Assembly (NCBI GenBank): GCA_034927345.1
Contig: JAYFQE010000012.1
Span: 62,001 to 126,000, forward strand
DNA length: 64,000 bases
Origin: JAYFQE01 sp034927345
GTDB taxonomy: Bacteria > Bacillota > Clostridia > Saccharofermentanales > UBA5734
Reading direction: 5' to 3'
Shown piece after piece: positions 16,938-25,397 of the stretch. Position 1 is the stretch's first letter, and the number at the start of each line of letters is the position of its first letter. Under the pieces are notes generated by a model, which was not told the DNA's origin, did not search any database, and saw only the letters and a program-made list of their open reading frames with translations. The translations under genes and the position numbers were made by a program.

Positions 16938-18284
16938 TCAGGTTCGATTACGTAAAACCGGTTGGCTGGTCTGACCGGCTGCCGGTTCATGATCATTAAA
17001 AGCTAAAAGCAAGGTGCCGGCGGCCAGAAAAAAAGAAATAATGTACATCAGCTGGAACATACTATGTTGGAAGATCTGGTTTTCCACGACAGGAAGATGA
17101 CTCATGATGACGCTGCCCAGGGCCGGCCCAACGAGCATGCTCAGGCCGTATGCGGCGCCGTACCAGCCTTCGTAAACCGTTCTGTTTTCTTCGGGCATCA
17201 GGCTGTACCGGTAATTGACGACAAAGACGTTAAAGCCGCTGTTGCCGATACCGGCGAAAATCGGCGCAAAATATAGCAGATAGTAGGTGTCTTTGGTTAG
17301 AAAACCGTAGATGAGAAACTCGATTATGGCAAACAAACCGGTCAGCTTGAACACGCGCACCAGGCCGATGCGGCTTTCGAACCGGCTCCAGATCCTGGTG
17401 CAGACGATCATAAAAAGATAAGAAATGACATTGATCAGCGAGATGAATTTGTAATCAAAATGCAGATATCGTACCAGATAAAGCGGGGTAAATGAAGACG
17501 ACAGGGTCAAGCTGGCATAGAATAAGAAGATAAACAGCATAAACAGACGATATTTGCGGCAGGCCAGAGGCTCGAAAAAAGCCGCGGCGGTAAAATGGGC
17601 TTTAGCGGCAATCTTATGGACCGGCTCGCTGATTTTAGACAGGACAACGGCGTCGCCGAGCGACAAGGCCAGGCTGACTAAAAAGACAAGAGCAAATCCG
17701 GTGTAGGCTTTGCCAAACCAATCCAGAACATAACCCATGGTAATGGTGAAAAGGGTAAAGGAAATTCTCAGCCAGAACATCCGTTGAAAGATAAACGCGT
17801 TGCGCGATTCCTGAGTAAAAGAACTCATCATCCAGACGCTGGAGCCGATACTGTAGATACCCCAGATGACGTTGCCGATAATCACCATGGCTGTAACCAG
17901 ATAAAGCGAAGTCTGGTTAAGGCCGAATATCAAAGGTACAAAAATGGTTGCGCAAACCAGTGAACGGGACAAGACAAGCATAACCAGAAGAAAGGTTTTC
18001 CGGTTTTCCATTCGTTCATAAATAAGGAAAGAAAATAAAGCGGCAATGGAAGCCCAGCTTAACGAATTGTTCAGAAGGCCGACAACAAAATCCGATCCGC
18101 CCAGATAGATCATATAGCCTGAGAGAAAAACGCCGGATGTTAAAACCAGGGCGGCATTGATCAAGACACCGTCGATAATAAACAGCAATTTGGTTTTCGA
18201 TAGCTTTTCCGGACTCCTGGACCGGAAATAAGGTAAAAAAGAGCGGATAAAAACCACCCCCGCATTCCATGATAGGGTATTCAA
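16938..18284 (-). CDS. MFS transporter
   Basis: A 448-residue, strongly hydrophobic protein with about 12 predicted membrane segments (for example LLFIIDGVLINAALVLTSGV, TLFTITMGYVLDWFG, LFMLFIFLFYASLTL). It belongs to the major facilitator superfamily. The N terminus carries a charged stretch (RSRSPEKLSKTK) before the first segment. The TTG start at 18284 overlaps the TGA of the inositol-phosphatase gene (TTGA), suggesting coupling, but no ribosome site precedes it and a GTG about 10 codons in is possible. The substrate is unknown; the adjacent phosphatase suggests a polyol or sugar. Confidence 0.8.
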   Translation of the reverse strand: MNTLSWNAGVVFIRSFLPYFRSRSPEKLSKTKLLFIIDGVLINAALVLTSGVFLSGYMIYLGGSDFVVGLLNNSLSWASIAALFSFLIYERMENRKTFLLVMLVLSRSLVCATIFVPLIFGLNQTSLYLVTAMVIIGNVIWGIYSIGSSVWMMSSFTQESRNAFIFQRMFWLRISFTLFTITMGYVLDWFGKAYTGFALVFLVSLALSLGDAVVLSKISEPVHKIAAKAHFTAAAFFEPLACRKYRLFMLFIFLFYASLTLSSSFTPLYLVRYLHFDYKFISLINVISYLFMIVCTRIWSRFESRIGLVRVFKLTGLFAIIEFLIYGFLTKDTYYLLYFAPIFAGIGNSGFNVFVVNYRYSLMPEENRTVYEGWYGAAYGLSMLVGPALGSVIMSHLPVVENQIFQHSMFQLMYIISFFLAAGTLLLAFNDHEPAAGQTSQPVLRNRT

Positions 18285-19072
18285 GACTGATTGGCAATCA
18301 AACGCCGCATATCGCCGTGGATCAGGCCATTTGTCGCCAGGATGCTGTCGGCATGGCTTAAAGCCGGCATAATGCCGTTCCAGTTGGTGATCTGGCCGCC
18401 GGCTTCCTGGAGAATCAAAGCGCCGGCAGCATAATCCCAGGGCTGCAGCTGCATTTCAAAGAATCCGTCCAACCTTCCGCAGGCGACATAAACGATATCC
18501 AGAGCAGCCGATCCGGAACGGCGGATCTCCAGGGATTGAAGGAAAACACGTTCAGCCAGGTCGAAGGTGAAATGGGCTTTGTCGCGCGCATAAGGCGTCG
18601 TGCCAAAACCAACCAGACAGTCCTGCAGCCGGTCATGACGGCTGACCGATATCGGGCGGTCATTCAGCCATGCGCCCTGACCGGCAACCGCGCTGAAGCA
18701 TTCGGCGGCATATGGATTCAGAACCAAACCTAACTGCAGCCGGTTATCAGCCAGCAAAGCCAGAGAGACCGCAGAATGACGATAATTGCGCATCAGATTG
18801 GTTGTGCCGTCGACCGGGTCCAGGATCCAGGTCGGCCGGGCAGACCCATAAGGATTCGTTTTTGATTCTTCCGCAATGATGGCATAATCCGGCGTTAAGG
18901 CCGTCAGCCGCCCGACGATCAACTGCTGGACGGCCAGATCCATTTCGGTGACATAATTAGCGGCGCTTTTCTCGGTTATCTGTAATTCATCGCCTTGCCG
19001 TCCGATGATCAGACGGCCGGCTTCCAGTACGATTTGACGGACCGGACCTAACAATTCCTGCCAAGTATTCAA
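18281..19072 (-). CDS. inositol monophosphatase family protein
   Basis: 263 residues with all family motifs: AIIAEES (metal ligand Glu), WILDPVDGTTN (DPxDGTxN), and PWDYAAGALILQEAGG (WDxxAG). The TTG start at 19072 is set by GGAGG 7 nt upstream. It would be a Mg-dependent, Li-sensitive phosphatase acting on inositol phosphate, 3'-phosphoadenosine phosphate or a sugar phosphate. It lies between a diguanylate cyclase and an MFS transporter in one minus-strand block and overlaps the latter. Confidence 0.9.
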   Translation of the reverse strand: MNTWQELLGPVRQIVLEAGRLIIGRQGDELQITEKSAANYVTEMDLAVQQLIVGRLTALTPDYAIIAEESKTNPYGSARPTWILDPVDGTTNLMRNYRHSAVSLALLADNRLQLGLVLNPYAAECFSAVAGQGAWLNDRPISVSRHDRLQDCLVGFGTTPYARDKAHFTFDLAERVFLQSLEIRRSGSAALDIVYVACGRLDGFFEMQLQPWDYAAGALILQEAGGQITNWNGIMPALSHADSILATNGLIHGDMRRLIANQS

Positions 19073-19099
19073 AGTAACGCCTCCGGCAACCTTATATTC

Positions 19100-20302
19100 T
19101 TATTCAGACTTTATCGCGCACTTATGCATATGCTTATTTTGATACATCAGCATATCCACTTCTTTTTGAAATTCTTCCACTTTCAAATGCCTATGATAAT
19201 CATACACCGCATAACCCATACTTACCGATAACGGATAAGGTGTTTCACCTTTTTCATTGAATTCGGCCAGACGGTTTTGGATACGCTCAATAATCCTTTC
19301 CAACTGATCCTTGGTCGAGCTATCCAGAATCAGATAGAATTCGTCGCCGCCAAACCGGGCTATAAAATCATGGGACCGAAGACAGCTGTATAAAAGGTTG
19401 ATAAATATATTTAAGGCCTTATCGCCGGTATCATGACCATAGGTATCGTTGATTTCCTTAAAATTGTCGATATCCATCAGGACCGCCGAAAAGGTTTTCG
19501 TCTCGGTACTGGCGGCTATTCTGGCTTTCATATAATAATCGAGTTTTTTACGGTTGTTGGTTCCCGTAAGATAATCGATGTATAAATTCTGGTTTTGAAT
19601 ATTGAAAAATACGATTAGCAAAGAGATGACAACGCTGTTCAACATGAATGAAATCCCATAGAAGAAGATCTGCAGCAGCACACAGATGAAAGGCGGAACT
19701 GCAAAAAAAACCAGCGAAAAATAATATCGCGGTTCGATGCGTTTGCGATTCATAAGCAGCATAACAAAAGCCGCAACGATAATGCCGATGGTTAAGAAGG
19801 CGGGAAGCAGAAAGAGCGGCCCGCGATGATAGATATTTCCGCTGTCGATCGTATAGAACCATGCATAACGGAGCGACAGAAGCGAGAGAATGCCATTGAC
19901 GCCGCAAATGGCCGCCAGAACCCACCAGACACGTTTCCCCCTGGCCATGTCGCGAAAGATCTGATAATAGGCATAAAGAAACCATAAAGCCGGCAGAACG
20001 GGGCTTAACATATAAATAAGCAGATTCCCCCAGAAATTGACGTAGGGATAGAATGTTCCCGGCCGGCCGTCAAAACGGCTGAACAAATCAACAACCAGAA
20101 GAAACGCTGTAATCCACAAAAGCGCCAGATAGAGCTTGTCCTGAATCTGGGTATGATCGATGTGTTTCCTGCCGTTGACGTAGATAAAGAAGAGAATGAT
20201 CAGTGAATATACATTCAAAGCTATATTGACCGGCATATTCAAGGCAATCCACGCTCCTTCACCATAACCCCATATCGCAGGATATGATATAAACGTTCCC
20301 AT
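19100..20302 (-). CDS. membrane-bound diguanylate cyclase (GGDEF)
   Basis: About 400 residues. The N-terminal half has roughly 7 membrane segments (VYSLIILFFIYV, LLWITAFLLVVDLF, FLTIGIIVAAFVMLLM, SVVISLLIVFF), followed by a complete GGDEF domain: DYLTGTNNRKKLDYY, MDIDNFKEINDTYGH, and RFGGDEF at about 318-322. An RxxD inhibitory site (RSHD) lies five residues before GGDEF, so it is expected to make c-di-GMP and be product-inhibited. The start is unsure: ATG 20302 is chosen over an upstream TTG at 20350; neither has a good ribosome site. It heads the block containing ComFB and EAL-HDOD. Confidence 0.85.
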   Translation of the reverse strand: MGTFISYPAIWGYGEGAWIALNMPVNIALNVYSLIILFFIYVNGRKHIDHTQIQDKLYLALLWITAFLLVVDLFSRFDGRPGTFYPYVNFWGNLLIYMLSPVLPALWFLYAYYQIFRDMARGKRVWWVLAAICGVNGILSLLSLRYAWFYTIDSGNIYHRGPLFLLPAFLTIGIIVAAFVMLLMNRKRIEPRYYFSLVFFAVPPFICVLLQIFFYGISFMLNSVVISLLIVFFNIQNQNLYIDYLTGTNNRKKLDYYMKARIAASTETKTFSAVLMDIDNFKEINDTYGHDTGDKALNIFINLLYSCLRSHDFIARFGGDEFYLILDSSTKDQLERIIERIQNRLAEFNEKGETPYPLSVSMGYAVYDYHRHLKVEEFQKEVDMLMYQNKHMHKCAIKSE

Positions 20303-20492
20303 TCTATCATGGGTAAGATTGATTTCACAAGAATAAGCAGTAATCCTCAATTAAAGAAACGGTGGTTACCGCGATCCGGCCTTGTTTCCCGGATAATGAA
20401 AGAAAGCCGGAAACCCGGCCGGAATGAAATTGCCGGCGATCCCGGTTGTTCGGCGCCGGAAGGAGCCGATTAAAATAGGGGAGATGATTATC

Positions 20493-20909
20493 ATGAACAA
20501 AGTTTATACAACAACCATGAACAATACCGGCGGCAGGAACGGCGGCCGCTCGGTTGACCCGAACGGCCCTTTTGCCGTCGATATCGCGCCGCCGAAGGAA
20601 TTAGGCGGCAAGGAATCAACGGCCACCAATCCCGAACAGCTTTTCGCGGCCGGCTACAGCGCCTGCTTCAACAGCGCGCTGGCCTCGGTGCTGCGAAAAG
20701 ATAGAATCAACAAGCCCGCCCAGGTTTCGGCAACCGTTCATCTGCTTAAGGATCCTGCTGAAGGATATAGTATTGCTGTCGACATAACAGCAGCGGTCGA
20801 GGGATTTACCCAAGCCGAAAATCAAAAGTACGCTGATCTGGCCCATCAGGTTTGCCCCTATTCAAAAGCGGTCCGCGGCAATGTGGCGGTGACGGTAACC
20901 GGACTATAA
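20493..20909 (+). CDS. ohr: organic hydroperoxide resistance protein (Ohr)
   Basis: 138 residues, normal Ohr length. The two redox cysteines are C58 (GYSACFNSAL) and C121 (QVCPYSKAVRGN), with the conserved NPEQLFAAGY block. Ohr reduces organic and lipid hydroperoxides with a dithiol, in the cytoplasm. ATG 20493 follows GGGGAG by 9 nt. No OhrR regulator is nearby. Its last six bases overlap the end of the convergent AraC-sensor gene. Confidence 0.93.
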   Translation: MNKVYTTTMNNTGGRNGGRSVDPNGPFAVDIAPPKELGGKESTATNPEQLFAAGYSACFNSALASVLRKDRINKPAQVSATVHLLKDPAEGYSIAVDITAAVEGFTQAENQKYADLAHQVCPYSKAVRGNVAVTVTGL

Positions 20910-23183
20910 ATGATTGGCAAAGCGGCCTTGCTCGCGATAGACAGCGGGCGTGACGCCGTAAGCCCTTTTAAACAGGGTAAAAAAGTAAGTCGGATTGGTC
21001 AGCCCGACCTGTTCCCCGATCCGCTGCACCGGCAGTTCTGATTCCGTAAGCAGACGGCAGGCAGTTTCCAGGCGCAGATGGGTCAGGTCATGGGAAAAGG
21101 AGACCAATTCGACTTGTTTGTATAGTTTTCGTACATATTCCGGAGACAAATGAACAACATCGGCTACCGTATCGATCGACAGGTTCGCTTCATGATAATG
21201 GCGGCCGACATAAGCCTTGATCTGCTGGATCACCAGCAGGTGTTTTTGTTCGCCGTGCAGATGGAGGGCGTCCTGGATACCTTTGCCGATCTCGATGGCC
21301 AGCTGCTCCAGCGGCTCGATCATGCCGCCGACCGTATCGGTAACCTGGATTTGATTGACCAGATCTGCCGGGAGCGGTCTGGCCGTGCCGGCGGCGTCGG
21401 CGCAGCGTAAAATAGCGAATATCATCTGGGCGGCATAATGATGCACATTATCGCAGGCAGTTTCTTGTAAAATTTCAATAAACGATTTTATCGCCGTTTT
21501 AATAGCGTCGATATCGGTATTTTGAATAGATTTGATCAGCCCGGTTTCCAAATCATAAGGATATAAGGCGTCGTTATTCAAATAGGGCTGGATGTTATCC
21601 GGCGTCAGATAACAGCCATGCCCCATAAACAGACGGTATGCGGTCAATTTATCTGTAGCCAGATAAGATTGATGGATAGCCGGCAGCTCTTCGATGAACG
21701 GGCCGGCCGCTGTGCTGACGGTGGTCTGTAAAAGCTCTTCACAGGCGGCCGACAGCCGTGCGGCTTGTTCTGTAAAATCATAAGCTTGCGGCAGGCAGCA
21801 TAAGGCCGCTACCCGGTCATCGTCAATCGATGTGCTGGCACAGCAGCAATGAGCGGAAAAAAGTTCATTTACCATATTGGCCAGACAGTACTGGTTGAGC
21901 AGGACAAGGTCTGGCGAGCGGTGCCGCAGGGATTCAGCATTGTCAAAGCAAAAGATTAAAACCTGATAATAAGCGGCTTGAAATTTATGCGTTAACCGGG
22001 CGCGCATCTCATCATCAAGCTGGGTATTGCGCACACCTTGAAATAACTCTCGTAAAAAGTAATCCTGGCATTGCATTTCATGGTTGTTCTGATACCAGAT
22101 GTTGCTGGAAACTGTACGGGAAAGCGTTTCGATATCGTTGGAGGCGGCCGGTACGCCGCCCAGGCGATCGAGCATGCGGCGAAATGGATTGTAGATGCCG
22201 CAGGCCAGAATCAAATAGATGACCAGCGCCAGCACAAAGGCTATGGCGGTCGTTCCCAGAATAATATTGCGTGTTTGCCGCAGACCGCCGACCACGCTGT
22301 CATACGGCCTGATGCTGATAAAGTACCAGTCATAAACCGATGAACGGGTATAAGCGACAAGACACATGCGGCCGTCGATTTTTTCGGTCGTATAGCCTTC
22401 CTGGTTTTGGATTTCCGACGATTCATCAAAAAAGCGGCCGACATAGTCCTGGTCCGACAGGTCTTGTAAAAACCGGCTGTGGTCATTATGGGCCAAAACA
22501 ATATTTTGCTTGTTGATCAGCATGGTTTGTGAAAGCGGATCGGTTACACTATAACCAATGATGTTCTTTTCAATATAGGAAACATCGAGGTCGAGAATAA
22601 CCATGGCTTGTGTGCGGATAAATGTTTGCGGCCGGAAAATGAAGGAAAGGACTTGATAAGTCTGCGGGGTGGTTTCCTTAGTCAGCGTAATCTGCCGCGG
22701 CAGTAAACGGAAATGATCATAAGCCAGATCCTGGTACAATTGTCTGGCTTCTTCCGCCATGAGCGGCTGTTCCGATATAACCGGCCGTTGTGTGTTGAAA
22801 TAGACATTAGCCTGTGCATTGTACAGTTCAATGGCGTGTATGAACGGATATACGCTCATCAAACGCTTGAGCACCAGCGCCGCCCGGTAAGTCAGCGCTT
22901 TGTCTTCTTTTCGGGCATAGACAAAATTCTGCAGATCCAGCTCGACTAAAAGTTGGGACTGGACAATACTCATCTGTTCAAAAAGCGTATCGGCCGCCGA
23001 AGCGGTTTGTTTTAAGGAAAGCAGTGAATTTGTGCCGATATGGTCAAGGACAATACCGGACATCAGCGAATAAAGTGAAAGACAGATAATTAAGGATGTG
23101 ATCAGAGACACAAGCAAATAAGCCAGGATCACCCGGTTTCTAAACTTGTAGCGGTTGAACCAGGGCATAAAATGACGAAGCAT
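20904..23183 (-). CDS. membrane sensor/AraC-family regulator of the first ABC operon
   Basis: 759 residues: membrane segment 1 (about 19-41, VILAYLLVSLITSLIICLSL), an extracytoplasmic Cache-like sensor (about 45-305), membrane segment 2 (about 310-332, IILGTTAIAFVLALVIYLIL), a cytoplasmic linker, and a C-terminal AraC double helix-turn-helix (SIDTVADVVHLSPEYVRKLY, then VQRIGEQVGLTNPTYFFTLF). AAGGAG precedes ATG 23183. This one-component architecture is typical of regulators that sit beside LplB/LplC-type sugar transporters and activate them on sensing an extracellular sugar. It diverges from exactly such an operon at 23471. Confidence 0.9.
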   Translation of the reverse strand: MLRHFMPWFNRYKFRNRVILAYLLVSLITSLIICLSLYSLMSGIVLDHIGTNSLLSLKQTASAADTLFEQMSIVQSQLLVELDLQNFVYARKEDKALTYRAALVLKRLMSVYPFIHAIELYNAQANVYFNTQRPVISEQPLMAEEARQLYQDLAYDHFRLLPRQITLTKETTPQTYQVLSFIFRPQTFIRTQAMVILDLDVSYIEKNIIGYSVTDPLSQTMLINKQNIVLAHNDHSRFLQDLSDQDYVGRFFDESSEIQNQEGYTTEKIDGRMCLVAYTRSSVYDWYFISIRPYDSVVGGLRQTRNIILGTTAIAFVLALVIYLILACGIYNPFRRMLDRLGGVPAASNDIETLSRTVSSNIWYQNNHEMQCQDYFLRELFQGVRNTQLDDEMRARLTHKFQAAYYQVLIFCFDNAESLRHRSPDLVLLNQYCLANMVNELFSAHCCCASTSIDDDRVAALCCLPQAYDFTEQAARLSAACEELLQTTVSTAAGPFIEELPAIHQSYLATDKLTAYRLFMGHGCYLTPDNIQPYLNNDALYPYDLETGLIKSIQNTDIDAIKTAIKSFIEILQETACDNVHHYAAQMIFAILRCADAAGTARPLPADLVNQIQVTDTVGGMIEPLEQLAIEIGKGIQDALHLHGEQKHLLVIQQIKAYVGRHYHEANLSIDTVADVVHLSPEYVRKLYKQVELVSFSHDLTHLRLETACRLLTESELPVQRIGEQVGLTNPTYFFTLFKRAYGVTPAVYREQGRFANHL

Positions 23184-23387
23184 AGGATCTCCTTCCAGCC
23201 AACAGATAACCCATGCCGCAAACGATTTATTGGATGCTGTAGCTTCATTATAAAATCAGCGGCCGCAACTGGCAACTGTAAAAAACGGATTTCATCAGCA
23301 GGGCCGGATATCCGGATTTTACAGTCAAATTTACGGATTGAATAAGCTAAATATCCGCATAATGAATAAAAAGAACTAAATATGAAG

Positions 23388-23416
23388 TTGATCATTTGTG
23401 CAGAATGACCTAAGAT
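23388..23416 (+). promoter_or_regulatory. promoter of the first ABC transporter operon
   Basis: TTGATC (23388-23393), a 17-bp spacer and TAAGAT (23411-23416), 55 bp before the permease start. Both elements deviate from consensus, as expected for an AraC-activated promoter. An ATGAAG direct repeat (23382, 23415) overlaps it. Confidence 0.5.
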
Positions 23417-23470
23417 GAAGCTGTGAGCAAAGGCTGGTATTCAAGAAATCAGGAAGGTGGCTGAGGCTGG

Positions 23471-24448
23471 ATGGCGACCGGAGATCGACTTGCGCTTGAA
23501 ACGACCGGACATCGGAAACATCAGAATCAGAAAAAGTATAGTTTGTGGCAGGATGTCGCCCGCAATCCGATTTCCTATCTGATGGGATTGCCGGTCATTT
23601 TGTATACCCTGATCTTTGGGTATTTTACTTATCCTTACATTATCATGGCTTTTCAAAAATTCAATTATGTAACCGGTTTGCTGCACAGCCCTTTTGTCGG
23701 CTTTAAAAACTTCGAGTTCTTTTTTAAATCAACACAATTGCTGCATATTACCTTGAATACACTTAAATTGAATCTTCTTTTCATCGGCTTTGGCACCGTG
23801 GCTTCGGTTATCCTGGCCCTGATGTTCAATGAGCTGCGCAGCAAGGCTTTTATCCGGGTGACGCAATCGCTCTCTTTGTTTCCCAATTATTTGTCCTGGG
23901 TTGTGGTCAGCTATATGATCTATTCGATTTTTGCTTCGGATTACGGGTTGCTGAATACTATTTTAAAATCGCTGGGCTTGCAGAAGGTCCTCTGGTATAA
24001 CGACGCCCGTTACTGGCCGACGATTTTGACCGTTATGAATGTCTGGAAAAGCGCCGGCATGAACGCTGTCATTTATATCGCCACGATAACCGGCATCGAC
24101 AGTACTTTTTACGAATCGGCAGCTCTGGATGGCGCCAATCGCTGGCAAATGTGCAAAAGCATCACCTTGCCCCTGATGATGCCGACGGTGGCGATCCTGA
24201 CCTTGCTGGCGATCGGACGCATCATGTTCGGCGATTTCGGCATGCTGTATGCGATCATCGGCGACAACGGCATCCTTTACGCGACGACCGATGTGATCGA
24301 CACATACGTCTACCGGGCGCTCCGGAAAATCGGCGATCCGTCCAACGCTATGGCGGTCAGTCTGTTCCAGTCGCTGGTCGGATTTGTCATGGTTTACGGT
24401 TCCAATGCTTTGGTGCGGCGTTATGAAAAAGGAGCGGCCTTGTTTTAG
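23471..24448 (+). CDS. ABC sugar transporter permease, LplB type
   Basis: A 325-residue permease with about six membrane segments and the EAA loop YESAALDGANRWQMCKSITL, which contacts the ATPase. The length and the N-terminal RNPISYLMGLPVILYTLIFG fit LplB/YteP-type permeases for oligosaccharides. It is the first gene of the operon; the second permease follows 15 bp later. No ATPase gene is present nearby, so a shared MsmX-like ATPase elsewhere is expected. Confidence 0.9.
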   Translation: MATGDRLALETTGHRKHQNQKKYSLWQDVARNPISYLMGLPVILYTLIFGYFTYPYIIMAFQKFNYVTGLLHSPFVGFKNFEFFFKSTQLLHITLNTLKLNLLFIGFGTVASVILALMFNELRSKAFIRVTQSLSLFPNYLSWVVVSYMIYSIFASDYGLLNTILKSLGLQKVLWYNDARYWPTILTVMNVWKSAGMNAVIYIATITGIDSTFYESAALDGANRWQMCKSITLPLMMPTVAILTLLAIGRIMFGDFGMLYAIIGDNGILYATTDVIDTYVYRALRKIGDPSNAMAVSLFQSLVGFVMVYGSNALVRRYEKGAALF

Positions 24449-24463
24449 GAGGAGGACGAGATC

Positions 24464-25354
24464 ATGAAGCATTTGAAAAGGCGGTTTACTCCGGCCAATT
24501 TGTTCATCAGCGCCGTGATTTTGTTCTTTGCGCTTTTTTGCATCATGCCGATGGTTCTGACCTTTATGGTGTCGATTACCGATGAGGACATGGTTCATCG
24601 ATACGGTTACAGCTTCTTCCCGAAAAAGCTGACGCTGTATGCCTATCAGCTGATCTTTGTCCGCGGTTCCCTGGTAACCCGCGCTTATGTCGTTTCGATA
24701 ACGACGACGGTAGTCGGAACGCTGCTGGCTGTCGTCACAACCATGATGGGCGCCTATCTGCTGGCCAACAAAAATGTACATTACCGCAATCAACTGTCGT
24801 TGTTTTTCTTTGTCACGATGGTGTTCAGCACCGGTATTGTTCCCTGGTATTTCATGTGCCGGACCCTGGGGCTGGTTAATAATTTCTGGGCGCTGATCAT
24901 TCCCTCGCTGGTGTTTTCGCCGTTCAATCTGTTTTTAGTCCGCAATTTCATGGCGACGATCCCGGACGAGTTGCGTGAATGCGCCACCATCGACGGCGCC
25001 AACGACGGCACGATCGCCTTCAGGATCTACCTGCCGCTCTGCACGCCGGTTATGGCGACCGTCGCCCTGTTTTACGGCCTCGGCTACTGGAACAACTGGT
25101 TCAACGCCATCATGCTGGTCGAAGATAGGAATCTATATCCTCTGCAATACATCCTGATGCAGATTCAGTCCCAGATGCGCTTGATAACCGAACTGCAGCG
25201 ATCATACGGCCAGAATATTTCGAAAATCACACCGCCGACCGAAACAGCCAAAATGGCTACGGCTATTATTACCATTGGCCCGATCATTTTCTTATACCCG
25301 TTTCTGCAGCGCTATTTTGTCAAAGGCTTGATTATCGGTTCAGTCAAAGGATAA
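24464..25354 (+). CDS. ABC sugar transporter permease, LplC/YtcP type
   Basis: 296 residues with six membrane segments, the EAA loop ELRECATIDGANDGTIAFRIYL, and the C-terminal signature FLQRYFVKGLIIGSVKG typical of LplC/YtcP permeases. It is preceded by AGGAGGAGG. It pairs with the upstream permease and the lipoprotein that follows. Confidence 0.92.
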   Translation: MKHLKRRFTPANLFISAVILFFALFCIMPMVLTFMVSITDEDMVHRYGYSFFPKKLTLYAYQLIFVRGSLVTRAYVVSITTTVVGTLLAVVTTMMGAYLLANKNVHYRNQLSLFFFVTMVFSTGIVPWYFMCRTLGLVNNFWALIIPSLVFSPFNLFLVRNFMATIPDELRECATIDGANDGTIAFRIYLPLCTPVMATVALFYGLGYWNNWFNAIMLVEDRNLYPLQYILMQIQSQMRLITELQRSYGQNISKITPPTETAKMATAIITIGPIIFLYPFLQRYFVKGLIIGSVKG

Positions 25355-25397
25355 CAAGATCTGATTTGGATCTTGCAAATAAAAAAGGAGGATGACT

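Noticed and set aside
23304..23315. CCGGATATCCGG palindrome between the AraC sensor and the first ABC operon.
   Set aside because: It is a single 12-bp copy without a partner and is far from the predicted -35; AraC proteins normally use direct repeats.
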